Positions 36,379 to 45,193 of a stretch of DNA of 64,000 bases are shown in pieces. Position 1 is the stretch's first letter; every line of letters begins with the position of its first letter. The notes under the pieces are model-generated. The model made no database searches. It had not been told where the DNA came from and saw nothing but the letters and a program-made list of their open reading frames with translations. The stretch spans positions 1 through 64,000 of the forward strand of contig JAIKWZ010000022.1 of NCBI GenBank assembly GCA_024684375.1, given 5' to 3'. The stretch is from Clostridiales bacterium (GTDB lineage: Bacteria; Bacillota; Clostridia; Christensenellales; Aristaeellaceae). Made by a program: the position numbers and the translations under genes.

Positions 36379-37563
36379 ATGAGCAAGCTGGATGAATTGA
36401 TTGCAGAACTGTGCCCTGATGGGGTGTTCTATACGACAGTTGGGTCTGTATCAAGGACGCTGTCACCTTCCAAAAAAATAAAATCAAATGACTATCTTGA
36501 CGTCGGTAAATACCCTGTTATAGACCAAGGGCAAAAGTATATTGGTGGTTTCACAAATGAAGATGGTGCATTCAAAAAAGGAGAATATGTAATATTTGGC
36601 GACCATACGTGTGTGGTGAAATATGTAGATTTCTCTTTTGTCCAAGGTGCTGATGGTGTAAAAGTAATCGAGGCAACGAATGAAATAATCCCCAAATTCT
36701 TATACTATTGTATGTGCAGCATACGGATTGATGCTGGGTACGCGAGGCATTGGGCAAAGATGAGGGAAAGTGTCATTCCTGTCCCACCGCTGCCAGTGCA
36801 GCGTGAAATTGTCAGGATACTTGACAATTTCACGGAGCTTACAGCGGAGCTTACAGCGGAGCTTACAGCGGAGCTTACAGCCCGCCAAAAGCAGTATGAG
36901 TATTATGCAGGTGAGCAGTTTCCGAGTCTAAAAGAAAGAGGCATTGAATGGGTCGAATTGGGAAGCGTTGCAACAGTTACTAAATTGGCTGGTTTTGAGT
37001 TTACTAAATATGTTACATATTCTGATTCAGGTGAGATTATTGCACTCAGAGGCTTGAACGTAAAAGACGGGCATTTAGTTTTGGATGATGTAAAGTATAT
37101 TGACAATAGTAATCTATCGATGCTAACACGAAGTAAACTGAAAATAGGTGATATGCTTTTTACTTATGTTGGTACAATCGGGCAAGTAGCTCTTATTGAT
37201 AGAAATGATAAGTATTATCTTGCGCCAAATGTAGCCTTAATAAGAGTTGATGATAGAATGTTTCTGCCCAAGTACATGATGTACTATTTTCTAACGGATA
37301 AGTTCGAAAGTGAACAAATAGTAAAGCTTCTGCAATCATCTTCCATGCAAAACATTCCAATGGAAAAGATACGGAAGTTCAGGCTACCCAGCGTTCCATT
37401 AGAGGAACAACAACGTGTAATAACAATTCTTGACCGCTTTGACGTACTCTGTAACAGTATCACCAACGGTCTTCCTGCCGAAATCGCCACACGGCAAAAG
37501 CAGTATGAATATTACCGTGACAAGCTGCTGACCTTCAAACAAAAAGAAGAGGTGCCTGCATGA
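36379..37563 (+). CDS. hsdS: Type I RM specificity subunit HsdS
   Basis: 394-residue specificity subunit with two target-recognition domains (about 10-150 and 185-340) that read the two halves of the recognition site. Each is followed by a conserved helical spacer; the repeated pattern RQKQYEYY occurs near 172 and 375. The central spacer contains four tandem ELTA units. EcoR124-type enzymes change recognition-site spacing with the number of such TAEL units. The gene is AT-rich relative to hsdM/hsdR, as usual for exchanged specificity genes. Its stop overlaps the next start (ATGA). Confidence 0.96.
   Translation: MSKLDELIAELCPDGVFYTTVGSVSRTLSPSKKIKSNDYLDVGKYPVIDQGQKYIGGFTNEDGAFKKGEYVIFGDHTCVVKYVDFSFVQGADGVKVIEATNEIIPKFLYYCMCSIRIDAGYARHWAKMRESVIPVPPLPVQREIVRILDNFTELTAELTAELTAELTARQKQYEYYAGEQFPSLKERGIEWVELGSVATVTKLAGFEFTKYVTYSDSGEIIALRGLNVKDGHLVLDDVKYIDNSNLSMLTRSKLKIGDMLFTYVGTIGQVALIDRNDKYYLAPNVALIRVDDRMFLPKYMMYYFLTDKFESEQIVKLLQSSSMQNIPMEKIRKFRLPSVPLEEQQRVITILDRFDVLCNSITNGLPAEIATRQKQYEYYRDKLLTFKQKEEVPA
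36835..36880 (+). repeat. 3.8 copies of a 12-bp repeat in the hsdS spacer (ELTA units)
   Basis: GAGCTTACAGCG is repeated without mismatch from 36835 to 36880, coding four ELTA units between the two recognition domains. Perfect identity suggests copy-number change by slippage or recombination. Confidence 0.95.
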
Positions 37564-38483
37564 AACTTGGAAAGCTGAAAGAAATCGACATCCGCAAGGT
37601 TTGGGCGCATGAGCAGTTTGATTTTTCCAAATGGCTTGCCAGTGAGAGCAACATTCAAGAATTGGGCGATGTTCTCAATCTGTCCCTGACGAATGTTGAA
37701 ACAGAAAAATTCGTCGGCAATTACCGTTGCGACATTCTCTGTCAGGATGAATTGACAGGAAAAACGGTATTGATTGAAAACCAGTTGGAGCCAACAAATC
37801 ACGACCACCTGGGAAAAATCATTACCTATGCTTCTGGACTGGACGCAGCCGTTGTTGTCTGGATTGTCGCCGAGGCGCGTGATGAACACGCAAGCGCCAT
37901 CGAATGGCTGAACAAGCATACAGATGAAGAAGTATCATTCTTCCTGTTGGAGATTCACGCCTACACGATAGGTGATTCTGTGCCAGCACCACAGTTCCAC
38001 ATCGTGCAGCAGCCGAATGATTTTGCAAAGACTGCCAAAAGCCTGTCGCAAAAGGGTGAACTGAATGATACGCAAACATGCCGACTTGAATTCTGGACGA
38101 AGCTGAATGATGTTATAGACCAAAAAGGGAAACCGTTCAACAAACGCAAACCATCAACAGACCATTGGTATTCTGTTGCTGTGGGTACTTCACAGTGCCA
38201 TATTTCTATCGAGCTTGTGAACAAAGACCATAAAATCAGGATTGGTCTTTGGATTCCTGACAATAAGGAACTGTTCGATACATTCATGGAACACAAAACA
38301 GAAATCGAACAAACCGTTGGTATGGATTTGGATTGGGACAGGTTAGATGGAAAGAAAGCATCAGTTGTCAGTATTGACATTCCTGGGTTGAACTTTGGCA
38401 AGCAGGACAATTATCCAGAACTCATGGATGAAATCATCGAGAAAGTGCTGTTGTTCAAAAAGGCTTTTACACCCTACATCTAA
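37560..38483 (+). CDS. DUF4268 protein with nuclease-like N-terminal domain
   Basis: 307-residue protein. The N-terminal part (about 1-150) has a PD-(D/E)XK-like core: CDILCQDELTGKTVLIENQL near 58-77 with Asp59, Glu74 and Gln76 in the pattern D-x(n)-E-x-Q/K, then HLGKIITYASG. The C-terminal part (about 165-305) is the DUF4268 domain proper. It overlaps hsdS by 4 bp and precedes hsdR by 21 bp, so it belongs to the RM operon. It may be an extra nuclease or modulator of the complex; no activity is established here. Confidence 0.85.
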   Translation: MKLGKLKEIDIRKVWAHEQFDFSKWLASESNIQELGDVLNLSLTNVETEKFVGNYRCDILCQDELTGKTVLIENQLEPTNHDHLGKIITYASGLDAAVVVWIVAEARDEHASAIEWLNKHTDEEVSFFLLEIHAYTIGDSVPAPQFHIVQQPNDFAKTAKSLSQKGELNDTQTCRLEFWTKLNDVIDQKGKPFNKRKPSTDHWYSVAVGTSQCHISIELVNKDHKIRIGLWIPDNKELFDTFMEHKTEIEQTVGMDLDWDRLDGKKASVVSIDIPGLNFGKQDNYPELMDEIIEKVLLFKKAFTPYI

Positions 38484-38504
38484 TACTTGAACGAGGAATG
38501 AATC

Positions 38505-41500
38505 ATGCCTTACTTCAACATCGTTGCCGAGACAAATGAAAACACCGTTGTCACCACCTACGAACCACTTCCCAAGCGCCCCGAAGCCTACCAGAGCGAA
38601 GCGGCGCTGGAACAGGAATTCATTCGGATGCTGGGTGAACAGGGCTACACCTACCTGCCCATCCACACCGAAGCGGATTTGGTGAACAACTTGCGGCAAA
38701 GGCTGGAAGCACTGAACAACTACCATTTTTCAAATGAAGAATGGCAGCGGTTCTTCACGTCCGCGATTGCCAACGCCAATGAAGGTATTGTGGAAAAGAC
38801 CCGCAAAATACAGGAAGACAACGTGCAGGTGTTGACCCGCGACGATGGAACCAGCAAGAATATCACGCTGATTGACAAAAAGAACATCCATAACAACAGC
38901 TTGCAGGTCATCAATCAGTATGTTGTTGGCACGGCTGACGGCGCGAAGCACGATAACCGCTACGACGTGACTATCCTTGTGAACGGTTTCCCGCTGGTGC
39001 ATGTGGAACTGAAACGGCGTGGTGTGGCTATCCGCGAAGCGTTCAATCAAATCAACCGCTACCAGAGGGATAGCTTCTGGGCAGGCAGCGGCTTGTTTGA
39101 GTACGCGCAGATTTTCGTCATTTCCAACGGCACCAACACGAAATACTATTCCAACAGTACGCGCTGGGGAGCCATCAAGGAAGCGGCGAACGGCACTCAA
39201 AAGAAGCAAAAGACCAGCAACAGCTTTGAATTCACTTGCTTCTGGGCTGACGCGAACAACCGTGTGATTCCTGATTTGGTGGACTTCACACGCACATTTT
39301 TCGCCAAGCATACCCTGCTGAACATTCTGACGAAATACTGCATTTTCACATCTGAAAACCTGCTGATGGTGATGCGCCCCTACCAAATCACCGCGACGGA
39401 ACGAATCATAAACCGAATTGAAATTTCGACCAATTATAAAAAATACGGAACCGTGGCAGCGGGCGGTTACATTTGGCATACGACGGGCAGCGGCAAAACG
39501 CTGACTTCATTCAAGACGGCGCGGACAGCAAGCCAACTCCCTTTCATCGACAAGGTGTTGTTCGTGGTGGACAGGAAAGACCTGGACTACCAGACCATGA
39601 AAGAGTATGACCGTTTTGAAAAGGGTTGCGCCAACAGCAATACCAGCACTGCGGTTCTGAAAAAGCAATTGGAAGACCCCAATGCCAGAATCATCATCAC
39701 CACCATTCAAAAGCTGTCCAATTTCGTAAATCGAAACAAGACGCATGACGTGTATAACCAGCATGTGGTGCTGATTTTCGATGAATGTCACCGCAGCCAG
39801 TTTGGTGATATGCGGAACGACATCGTAAAATCATTCAAAAAATACCACATTTTCGGATTCACAGGCACGCCAATCTTTGCACAGAATGCAGGCGCAATCC
39901 GTGCGGGACAGGTATTCACCACCGAGCAGGCGTTTGGCGACCAGCTTCACACCTACACTATCGTTGACGCCATCAACGATAAGAACGTGCTGCCCTTCCG
40001 TGTGGACTACATCAAGACAATGGATATGGATGAATCCATTGACGACGAACAGGTTTACGATATTCTGCGCGAAAAAGCCTTTATGGCTCCAGAACGTATA
40101 AAAAAAGTGACGGAATACATACTGGAACACTTTGAGCAGAAGACATACCGAACCAGCGGACCGAGCTATGCGTTCAATCGCCTTTTGAACATTGCGGAAG
40201 TGGCAAGCGCCGCACGTGGCGCAGTGAAGGAAACCAAAGACCCTTCCCACATCAAGGGGTTCAATTCCATCCTGGCTGTTGCATCGGTGCCAATGGCGAA
40301 GCTGTACTATAATGAATTCAAAAAACAAATGGCTTTAGACCCGTCAAAGAAACTGAAAATCGCAACGATATTCAGCTACGGCGCGAATGAAGCGGAAGCG
40401 GACGGCATACTGGACGAGGAAAACCCCGAAGATACCAGCGCTCTTGACCAGACCAGCCGTGATTTTCTGGACGCGGCGATTGCCGATTATAACGAAATGT
40501 TCCATACGAACTATGATACGTCCAGCGACAAATTCCAGAATTACTATAAAGACGTATCACTGCGCATGAAGAATAAGGAACTGGATTTGCTGATTGTGGT
40601 GAACATGTTCCTGACAGGCTTCGATGCAACGACGCTGAACACGCTTTGGGTGGACAAGAACCTGCGGATGCACGGACTGATTCAGGCTTTCAGCCGTACA
40701 AACCGTATTTTGAATTCCATCAAGACTTTCGGAAATATCGTATGTTTCCGCAACCTGCAAAAGCGTGTGGACGCTGCCATTTCACTTTTCGGCGATAAAA
40801 ATGCGTCTGGCATCGTACTCTTGCAGCCGTTCAAGGATTATTATGAAGGCTACATCGGTGTGGACGGCAAGCGGCACGACGGCTATGTGGACATGGTGAA
40901 CCATCTGCAAGCAGATTTTCCGCTGTCAGAGCCGCAAATCATCGGCGAACAAAAGCAAAAAGAGTTTATCGCCCTGTTCGGTGCTATCCTGCGGATGAGG
41001 AACCTCTTGTCATCGTTCGACGAATTCCAGGGGAACGAACTGCTTACAGACCGCGACATTCAGGATTATCTTGGCAGGTATCAGGATTTGCGCGATGAAT
41101 GGCGCAACAGGGAAAAGCATGAAGGCACCGACATCACCGACGATATTGTTTTTGAAGTGGAACTGATTCGCCAAATCGAAATCAATATCGATTACATTCT
41201 GATGTTGGTAAAGAAGTATCATGATACGCACTGCCAGGACAAGAGCGTGCTGATTGATATTCGGAAGGCTGTGGACGCTTCACCTGAACTGCGCAGCAAG
41301 AAAGACCTGATTGAAACCTTCATTGCAGGCGTGAACAACGTTGAAGACGTCATGGCTGAATGGCATGATTTTGTTGCGGAAGAGCGCGAAAAGGAATTGA
41401 TTGCCATTATCCAGAGCGAAAAGCTGAAAGAAGCCGAGACCCGCAGGTTCATTGAAAACGCTTTCCGCGATGGTGAGATAAAGACAACGGGCACCGACAT

Positions 41501-41615
41501 TGACAGCATCATGCCGCCCACAACACGCTTTGGCGGCGGTAACCGTGCGGCGAAGAAGCAGTCGATAATTGAGAAACTTAAACGGTTCTTTGAACGGTTC
41601 TTTGAGATTGGGTAA
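38505..41615 (+). CDS. hsdR: Type I restriction enzyme subunit HsdR
   Basis: 1036-residue restriction and translocation subunit. The N-terminal PD-(D/E)XK nuclease is seen as DVTILVNGFPLVHVELKRRG near 154-173. The SF2 motor has Walker A HTTGSGKTL near 325, DECH near 425, FTGTPIF near 453 and a motif VI-like QAFSRTNRIL near 730. A C-terminal helical region (about 850-1036) should bind the methylase core. It cuts unmethylated DNA after ATP-driven translocation. Last gene of the operon; a terminator follows. Confidence 0.97.
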   Translation: MPYFNIVAETNENTVVTTYEPLPKRPEAYQSEAALEQEFIRMLGEQGYTYLPIHTEADLVNNLRQRLEALNNYHFSNEEWQRFFTSAIANANEGIVEKTRKIQEDNVQVLTRDDGTSKNITLIDKKNIHNNSLQVINQYVVGTADGAKHDNRYDVTILVNGFPLVHVELKRRGVAIREAFNQINRYQRDSFWAGSGLFEYAQIFVISNGTNTKYYSNSTRWGAIKEAANGTQKKQKTSNSFEFTCFWADANNRVIPDLVDFTRTFFAKHTLLNILTKYCIFTSENLLMVMRPYQITATERIINRIEISTNYKKYGTVAAGGYIWHTTGSGKTLTSFKTARTASQLPFIDKVLFVVDRKDLDYQTMKEYDRFEKGCANSNTSTAVLKKQLEDPNARIIITTIQKLSNFVNRNKTHDVYNQHVVLIFDECHRSQFGDMRNDIVKSFKKYHIFGFTGTPIFAQNAGAIRAGQVFTTEQAFGDQLHTYTIVDAINDKNVLPFRVDYIKTMDMDESIDDEQVYDILREKAFMAPERIKKVTEYILEHFEQKTYRTSGPSYAFNRLLNIAEVASAARGAVKETKDPSHIKGFNSILAVASVPMAKLYYNEFKKQMALDPSKKLKIATIFSYGANEAEADGILDEENPEDTSALDQTSRDFLDAAIADYNEMFHTNYDTSSDKFQNYYKDVSLRMKNKELDLLIVVNMFLTGFDATTLNTLWVDKNLRMHGLIQAFSRTNRILNSIKTFGNIVCFRNLQKRVDAAISLFGDKNASGIVLLQPFKDYYEGYIGVDGKRHDGYVDMVNHLQADFPLSEPQIIGEQKQKEFIALFGAILRMRNLLSSFDEFQGNELLTDRDIQDYLGRYQDLRDEWRNREKHEGTDITDDIVFEVELIRQIEINIDYILMLVKKYHDTHCQDKSVLIDIRKAVDASPELRSKKDLIETFIAGVNNVEDVMAEWHDFVAEEREKELIAIIQSEKLKEAETRRFIENAFRDGEIKTTGTDIDSIMPPTTRFGGGNRAAKKQSIIEKLKRFFERFFEIG

Positions 41616-41653
41616 AAGACTAACCGCAAGAAATCCTTCTTTTTTTGAATAAA

Positions 41654-41695
41654 GACAAAGCAACCAAATAGTTTATTCGGTTGCTTTGTCTATAT
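41654..41695. terminator. Terminator of the RM operon
   Basis: Stem GACAAAGCAACC/GGTTGCTTTGTC (41654-41665, 41679-41690) with a T-rich end. The rest of the gap to 41903 holds no gene that can be supported. Confidence 0.75.
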
Positions 41696-41903
41696 TATCT
41701 GTGGTATAACAGCAAAGACAGAGCAAGAAGAACAAATATATACAAGACAAAGATTCAGCAATTACGATGCAAATAGCACGCATTATGACTGCAAATATGT
41801 TGCAGCAATCTACACAAGCTATTCAACACTCCATTATGCAATATTAAACATAATATCTGTTAGAAATTCGCAGTTATAAAACACACCAATAACCTATTTG
41901 ACG

Positions 41904-41932
41904 TTGACAAACAATTGCCCTTTATGTATAAT
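41904..41932 (+). promoter_or_regulatory. Consensus promoter for the small-gene cluster
   Basis: TTGACA (41904-41909) and TATAAT (41927-41932) are 17 bp apart: a perfect sigma-A promoter 24 bp before the ATG at 41957. Confidence 0.8.
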
Positions 41933-41956
41933 CAATCAGGAAAGGAAGTGACGGGA

Positions 41957-42346
41957 ATGTCTGAACTCGACGGGTTTATGCCATTTGATTTTGACGTAGG
42001 TGTTGCAAGTGCATCGATAACACCCAACGGCATTACTTTCAATCGTTCTGTTGCAACGAAACTGAATTATCCCGAGAATGTAGTGTTACTCATCAATGCA
42101 AACACAAAGCAAATCGCCATCAAAGTCTGCAAACCCGATTCACCAAAAGCCGCCACATTCTATAAGCCAAAGGTGGAAGATGAAGCAGCACGCTCTGTGC
42201 GTTGGAATAATCGCGACCTATTGAATAATCTGTCAGAAATGATGGGATGGGACTTGAAACAAATGTCTCATCGCGTTGAAGGACGGTTGCTACCGCAGGA
42301 GAACGCAATGCTGTTTGACTTAAACAAGGCAACCGATATGAAGTAA
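41957..42346 (+). CDS. Hypothetical protein of the element
   Basis: 129-residue protein without a recognised family. The middle reads GITFNRSVATKLNYPENVVL then LLINANTKQIAIKVC, a strand-turn-strand pattern slightly like AbrB-type or other small beta DNA-binding folds, but this is only an impression. AAGGA lies 10 bases before the ATG at 41957 and a perfect promoter precedes it, so it should be well expressed. Confidence 0.7.
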   Translation: MSELDGFMPFDFDVGVASASITPNGITFNRSVATKLNYPENVVLLINANTKQIAIKVCKPDSPKAATFYKPKVEDEAARSVRWNNRDLLNNLSEMMGWDLKQMSHRVEGRLLPQENAMLFDLNKATDMK

Positions 42347-42382
42347 GTTGTCTGACGGCGAAAGCTGTTTGACATAAAAAAA

Positions 42383-42480
42383 GTTTCGCCCATGTTGGCG
42401 CATGGACGAAGCTGATGCAAAAGTCAGTGCGAGAACCGCCCTATACTTATACTGCATTGATAGTATAGCCTATCGCACTG
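42383..42480 (+). ncRNA. Candidate structured RNA (two consecutive hairpins)
   Basis: Hairpin 1 pairs 42383-42394 with 42401-42412 (12 positions, one mismatch). Hairpin 2 is two-tiered: CAGTGCGA/TCGCACTG (42425-42432, 42473-42480) outside and CTATACT/AGTATAG (42441-42447, 42462-42468) inside. A short T-rich stretch follows. It lies between two small genes. It may be a leader, processed spacer or small RNA; no known family was recognised. Confidence 0.35.
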
Positions 42481-42566
42481 CTCTTTTGCAAGCAAATCCG
42501 AAAAACGCCTGAAAAAAATCCTGTGCTTGTTTCGGACTTGACTTTATGCAAAGGAGGTGTGCATTC

Positions 42567-42704
42567 ATGGAGAAGGAAAAATCTTCGGATTACATTTATA
42601 TCTTCCGTGCGTTTATTACGCTCAAAGATGGAACTCGCCTGTATGCACGTCAGCACGGTAAAAAAGCGTTTCGCATCGCCGTGCCTGTTGAGCATCAGGA
42701 CTAA
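42567..42704 (+). CDS. 45-residue protein of the element
   Basis: Short protein MEKEKSSDYIYIFRAFITLK continuing with DGTRLYARQHGKKAFRIAVP and a short acidic end. A very strong ribosome site AAGGAGGTG lies 7 bases before the ATG. It seems to be a small two-strand protein with a basic middle. Function unknown; the strong site and its place before the DUF2188 gene support it as real. Confidence 0.7.
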   Translation: MEKEKSSDYIYIFRAFITLKDGTRLYARQHGKKAFRIAVPVEHQD

Positions 42705-42787
42705 TTAACGACATCAAGAAGGGCTTGGCGGTTCTCCCTTCTCTTCACAGTGTTACCCGACTACTCGAAGAGAAAGGATTGATTATA

Positions 42788-43018
42788 ATGGCAAAGGCTA
42801 CGAATCAACACATTACTCCCCATAAAGGCGGCGGTTGGCAGGTCATTGGCGCTGGTGGAAAGAAAGCGACAAGGGTGACAACAACCAAACAGGAAGCAAT
42901 TAATATCGGACGCAAGATATCACAGAACAAGCATTCCGAACTCGTTATTCACGGTAAGAATGGGCAAATCCAAGAGAAAGATTCTCATGGTCATGACCCC
43001 TTCCCGCCGCATGGATAA
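42788..43018 (+). CDS. DUF2188 family protein
   Basis: 76-residue protein with the DUF2188 pattern: HITPHKGGGWQVIGAGGKKA, TKQEAINIGRKI, SELVIHGKNGQI and the C-terminal EKDSHGHDPFPPHG. Members are small, common on mobile elements and of unknown activity. AGAAAGGA lies just upstream of ATG 42788; a strong terminator follows directly. Confidence 0.9.
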   Translation: MAKATNQHITPHKGGGWQVIGAGGKKATRVTTTKQEAINIGRKISQNKHSELVIHGKNGQIQEKDSHGHDPFPPHG

Positions 43019-43026
43019 GGATTAGG

Positions 43027-43062
43027 ATGGTTCCCGCCGTTTGGCGGGAACCATTTTTTTTT
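43027..43062 (+). terminator. Strong terminator after DUF2188 gene
   Basis: ATGGTTCCCGCC/GGCGGGAACCAT (loop GTTT) followed by nine T. Confidence 0.95.
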
Positions 43063-43070
43063 AGAAGCAA

Positions 43071-43250
43071 TTAATCATTTGCTTGTAATGCTTTCAGTGC
43101 CCAATAGGTCTTTACCAGCCTTGTGCGGTGCTTGCTGTATTGCGTAGGCTTAAAGCGCCAATCGGGATTATACTCTTCTTCGCGCCGGGACAGCCATTCC
43201 AGTTCATAGCGGATATTGCGTAGTTCGCGCCGTATAGCGGTTTTATTCAT
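43071..43250 (-). CDS. 59-residue basic protein overlapping the resolvase gene
   Basis: Encodes [20 protein letters not shown] and so on, a helical Arg/Tyr-rich protein ending in [11 protein letters not shown]. It overlaps the resolvase 3' end by 8 bp, with GGGAGGG 8-9 bases before its ATG inside that gene, so it is translationally coupled. Not recognised. Confidence 0.65.
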   Translation of the reverse strand: MNKTAIRRELRNIRYELEWLSRREEEYNPDWRFKPTQYSKHRTRLVKTYWALKALQAND

Positions 43251-43821
43251 TCTGCCAGCCCTCCCGCTTTGCCCGTAACAATGTGCTTTTGCTGATACCT
43301 GTCATTTTGCAGACCTGTCCGTAGCTTTTTCCTGCTGAAAGCAAATCCAGCGCCAGCGTAATTTGCTGGGCGGAAAACTTTTTCGGTCTGCCGTCTTTGA
43401 AGGCAGGATTTAGCCGCGCCACACTTTTTCCAGTCTGTGTGCGCTCAACTATCATTCCGTGCTCATATTCTGCGAAAGCCAGCATAACGGTCAATATGAG
43501 GTTTCCCGTGAGTGTGTTTTCAATCAATCCCATATTGAGGATATGGACGCGGATGCCGCGCTCAAACAGATTACGCACAGTCTGAACACCTTCTATCGCT
43601 GTGCGGGCGAAACGGTCAAGTTTGGTGATTACCAGCGTATCGCCAGCAGACAGCCGCGCCAGAAGAGATTGAAAAGCGGGTCGCTCCATCGTTTTGCCTG
43701 TAAAGGCTTCCTGTATGATTTCCTGACAGCCGTAGGCATTGAGCGCGGCGACCTGTTCTTCCAGACTGTTGCCGTCCCTGCCCTGTGTGGCGGTAGATAC
43801 TCTTGCATAGCCGTAAATCAT
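43243..43821 (-). CDS. Serine resolvase/invertase
   Basis: 192-residue small serine recombinase. The catalytic Ser9 lies in YARVST; other family motifs are LDRFAR near 70, [11 protein letters not shown] near 110 and a C-terminal Hin-type helix-turn-helix ([20 protein letters not shown], about 165-184). ATG 43821 with AAGGGG upstream is chosen over the extension to 43902. It may resolve element multimers or invert a segment; palindromes lie about 50 bp upstream. Confidence 0.95.
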   Translation of the reverse strand: MIYGYARVSTATQGRDGNSLEEQVAALNAYGCQEIIQEAFTGKTMERPAFQSLLARLSAGDTLVITKLDRFARTAIEGVQTVRNLFERGIRVHILNMGLIENTLTGNLILTVMLAFAEYEHGMIVERTQTGKSVARLNPAFKDGRPKKFSAQQITLALDLLSAGKSYGQVCKMTGISKSTLLRAKREGWQNE

Positions 43822-43867
43822 AGCTTTTCCCCTTCCTGTTTTGAACATAGGTTTTGAAACGATTTGA

Positions 43868-43906
43868 CCATAAGTTATGGCGCGATTTTCGCGCCGCACC
43901 ATAACT
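43868..43906. promoter_or_regulatory. Nested palindromes upstream of the resolvase (possible res site)
   Basis: CCATAAGTTATGG (43868-43880) is a perfect palindrome. GGCGCGA/TCGCGCC (43879-43895) and AGTTATGG/CCATAACT (43873-43906) are nested with it. Three copies of CCATAA lie within 39 bp between the resolvase and ardC genes. Binding by the resolvase is inference; a terminator is unlikely because no T-run follows. Confidence 0.45.
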
Positions 43907-43920
43907 CAAAAGTTTTGACG

Positions 43921-44745
43921 CTATTCAGCGCCAAGGATGTAGCTGACGGCTTTATCCGCTTTGCCCGCAGCGCTGACGATGAAGCGCTTATCATTTTTCA
44001 GGGCGGTCAGCCAGTTCTGAATGTAGGCGGCATTATTGCGGAAGCTGCCAGCCGTTTCAATCCCTATGCGGTGGAGCAGCGCGGCGGAGCCGATTTCAGC
44101 GCACAACTCTTCGCGGGAATAACTTTCACTGCCAAAGTTCGCCGTAGCGTCCAGCCGATTGAGCCGCTTTGCGTGGCCTGTTGAATGTATGCACTCGTGG
44201 AAGGCGGTGGAATAGTATTCAGCGGCGGCGGAAAACTGCTTTTGAAGCGGCAGCACGATACGGTCAGCCAGCGGGTTATAATAGGCACTGTCCCCGGCGA
44301 TGTGTTCCAGCGTTATGCCTTCCCGCGCCACATAATCCGTGATGACCTGTTCGGCTTGCGCGTCTGGCTCCATTGTTCCCGTGGGTTGTGCAGCGTATTT
44401 TTCACGCAGCCCTTCGCATTGGGACAGGTGGAAAACGCTGTAATATTTCAGGAACGGGATTTTCTCAATTTCGCCCGTGTCCTTGTTTTCTTTTTCCAAC
44501 CAAGTCCAGAAAACGACCATCCGGGCCTTTTCACCTTTGCGCACATAGCCGCCTTCATCGTGGCACTGTTTGAAAGTCAGCCATTCGCCAGCCTTCCCAA
44601 GCAGCATTTGATTGAGCAGGGAATACGGCTTGCCCGTGGTGTGACTTATCGCGCAGCCCGCAGCCATCCACGGCTTTTGCCACGGGATGGAGCCTTGCTC
44701 CATTTCAGCGATAATCCGGTTGGTGATTTCGGCGTAAATATCCAT
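43921..44745 (-). CDS. ArdC-like antirestriction protein
   Basis: 274-residue protein with the two parts of the ArdC family: an N-terminal ssDNA-binding domain (about 1-110, SIPWQKPW and NQMLLG motifs) and a zincin-like metallopeptidase domain with HECIH at 183-187 and a downstream Glu in the EELCAEIGSA segment. ArdC proteins protect incoming DNA from restriction. A GGGAGCCAG/CTGGCTCCC stem (44772-44805) lies in its leader, before AAGGGAG. It is carried together with a type I RM system on the same element. Confidence 0.9.
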   Translation of the reverse strand: MDIYAEITNRIIAEMEQGSIPWQKPWMAAGCAISHTTGKPYSLLNQMLLGKAGEWLTFKQCHDEGGYVRKGEKARMVVFWTWLEKENKDTGEIEKIPFLKYYSVFHLSQCEGLREKYAAQPTGTMEPDAQAEQVITDYVAREGITLEHIAGDSAYYNPLADRIVLPLQKQFSAAAEYYSTAFHECIHSTGHAKRLNRLDATANFGSESYSREELCAEIGSAALLHRIGIETAGSFRNNAAYIQNWLTALKNDKRFIVSAAGKADKAVSYILGAE

Positions 44746-44865
44746 TATCTTTGCTCCCTTCTCTTGTAGATGGGAGCCAGCCGTGTTATAATGTAACTGG
44801 CTCCCCGTTTCGTGACTGTTCGGTGTGGGCTTGCCTTGAATGTTTTGCAGAACGTTCAGGGCTTT

Positions 44866-45141
44866 TTAGTTGAGCGTGAAGCGCTTGGCAGTGGTTGCCT
44901 TGGTGTATTCGGCGGCAAGCTCCGGTTGAGCTTTTTTGAAGGCGGAAGCGTCAAAGCGCATTGCGGTATACTCGGCGTATTTTGCGGTATGCCCCGCGCC
45001 TTCCAGTTCGTCAACGCCGCGCTCGGCCATTTCAGCCTTTACCTTGTCTTCCAGTGCGGTAATCTCGTCTTCCAGTTCAGTGCGCATTGCGCGGAGTTCG
45101 TAGAGTTCCTTCAGGGTCTTGCTGATTTCGTTGTTGCTCAT
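44866..45141 (-). CDS. Small coiled-coil protein under a divergent promoter
   Basis: 91-residue protein. The first 40 residues form a coiled coil (LKELYELRAMRTELEDEITA), then KVKAEMAERGVDELEGAGHT and a basic C-terminus ending in KRFTLN. Not assigned to a known family, though similar small proteins occur on clostridial elements. RBS AGGAAGG upstream. Its promoter is a perfect consensus overlapped by the operator-like repeats. Confidence 0.75.
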   Translation of the reverse strand: MSNNEISKTLKELYELRAMRTELEDEITALEDKVKAEMAERGVDELEGAGHTAKYAEYTAMRFDASAFKKAQPELAAEYTKATTAKRFTLN

Positions 45142-45193
45142 TGTGGTACCTTCCTTTCATTGTGGGGACTTTCCCGTCCCTCTTACAGTTATT

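Noticed and set aside
36835-36880. Short tandem repeats as a CRISPR array
   Set aside because: The units are 12 bp without spacers and lie in frame within hsdS. The 18-bp repeats at 24759-24902 are likewise coding. No CRISPR-like array is present.
41700-41880. Small frames in the gap after hsdR (for example 26 codons at about 41766)
   Set aside because: No ribosome site and no recognisable sequence; treated as non-coding.
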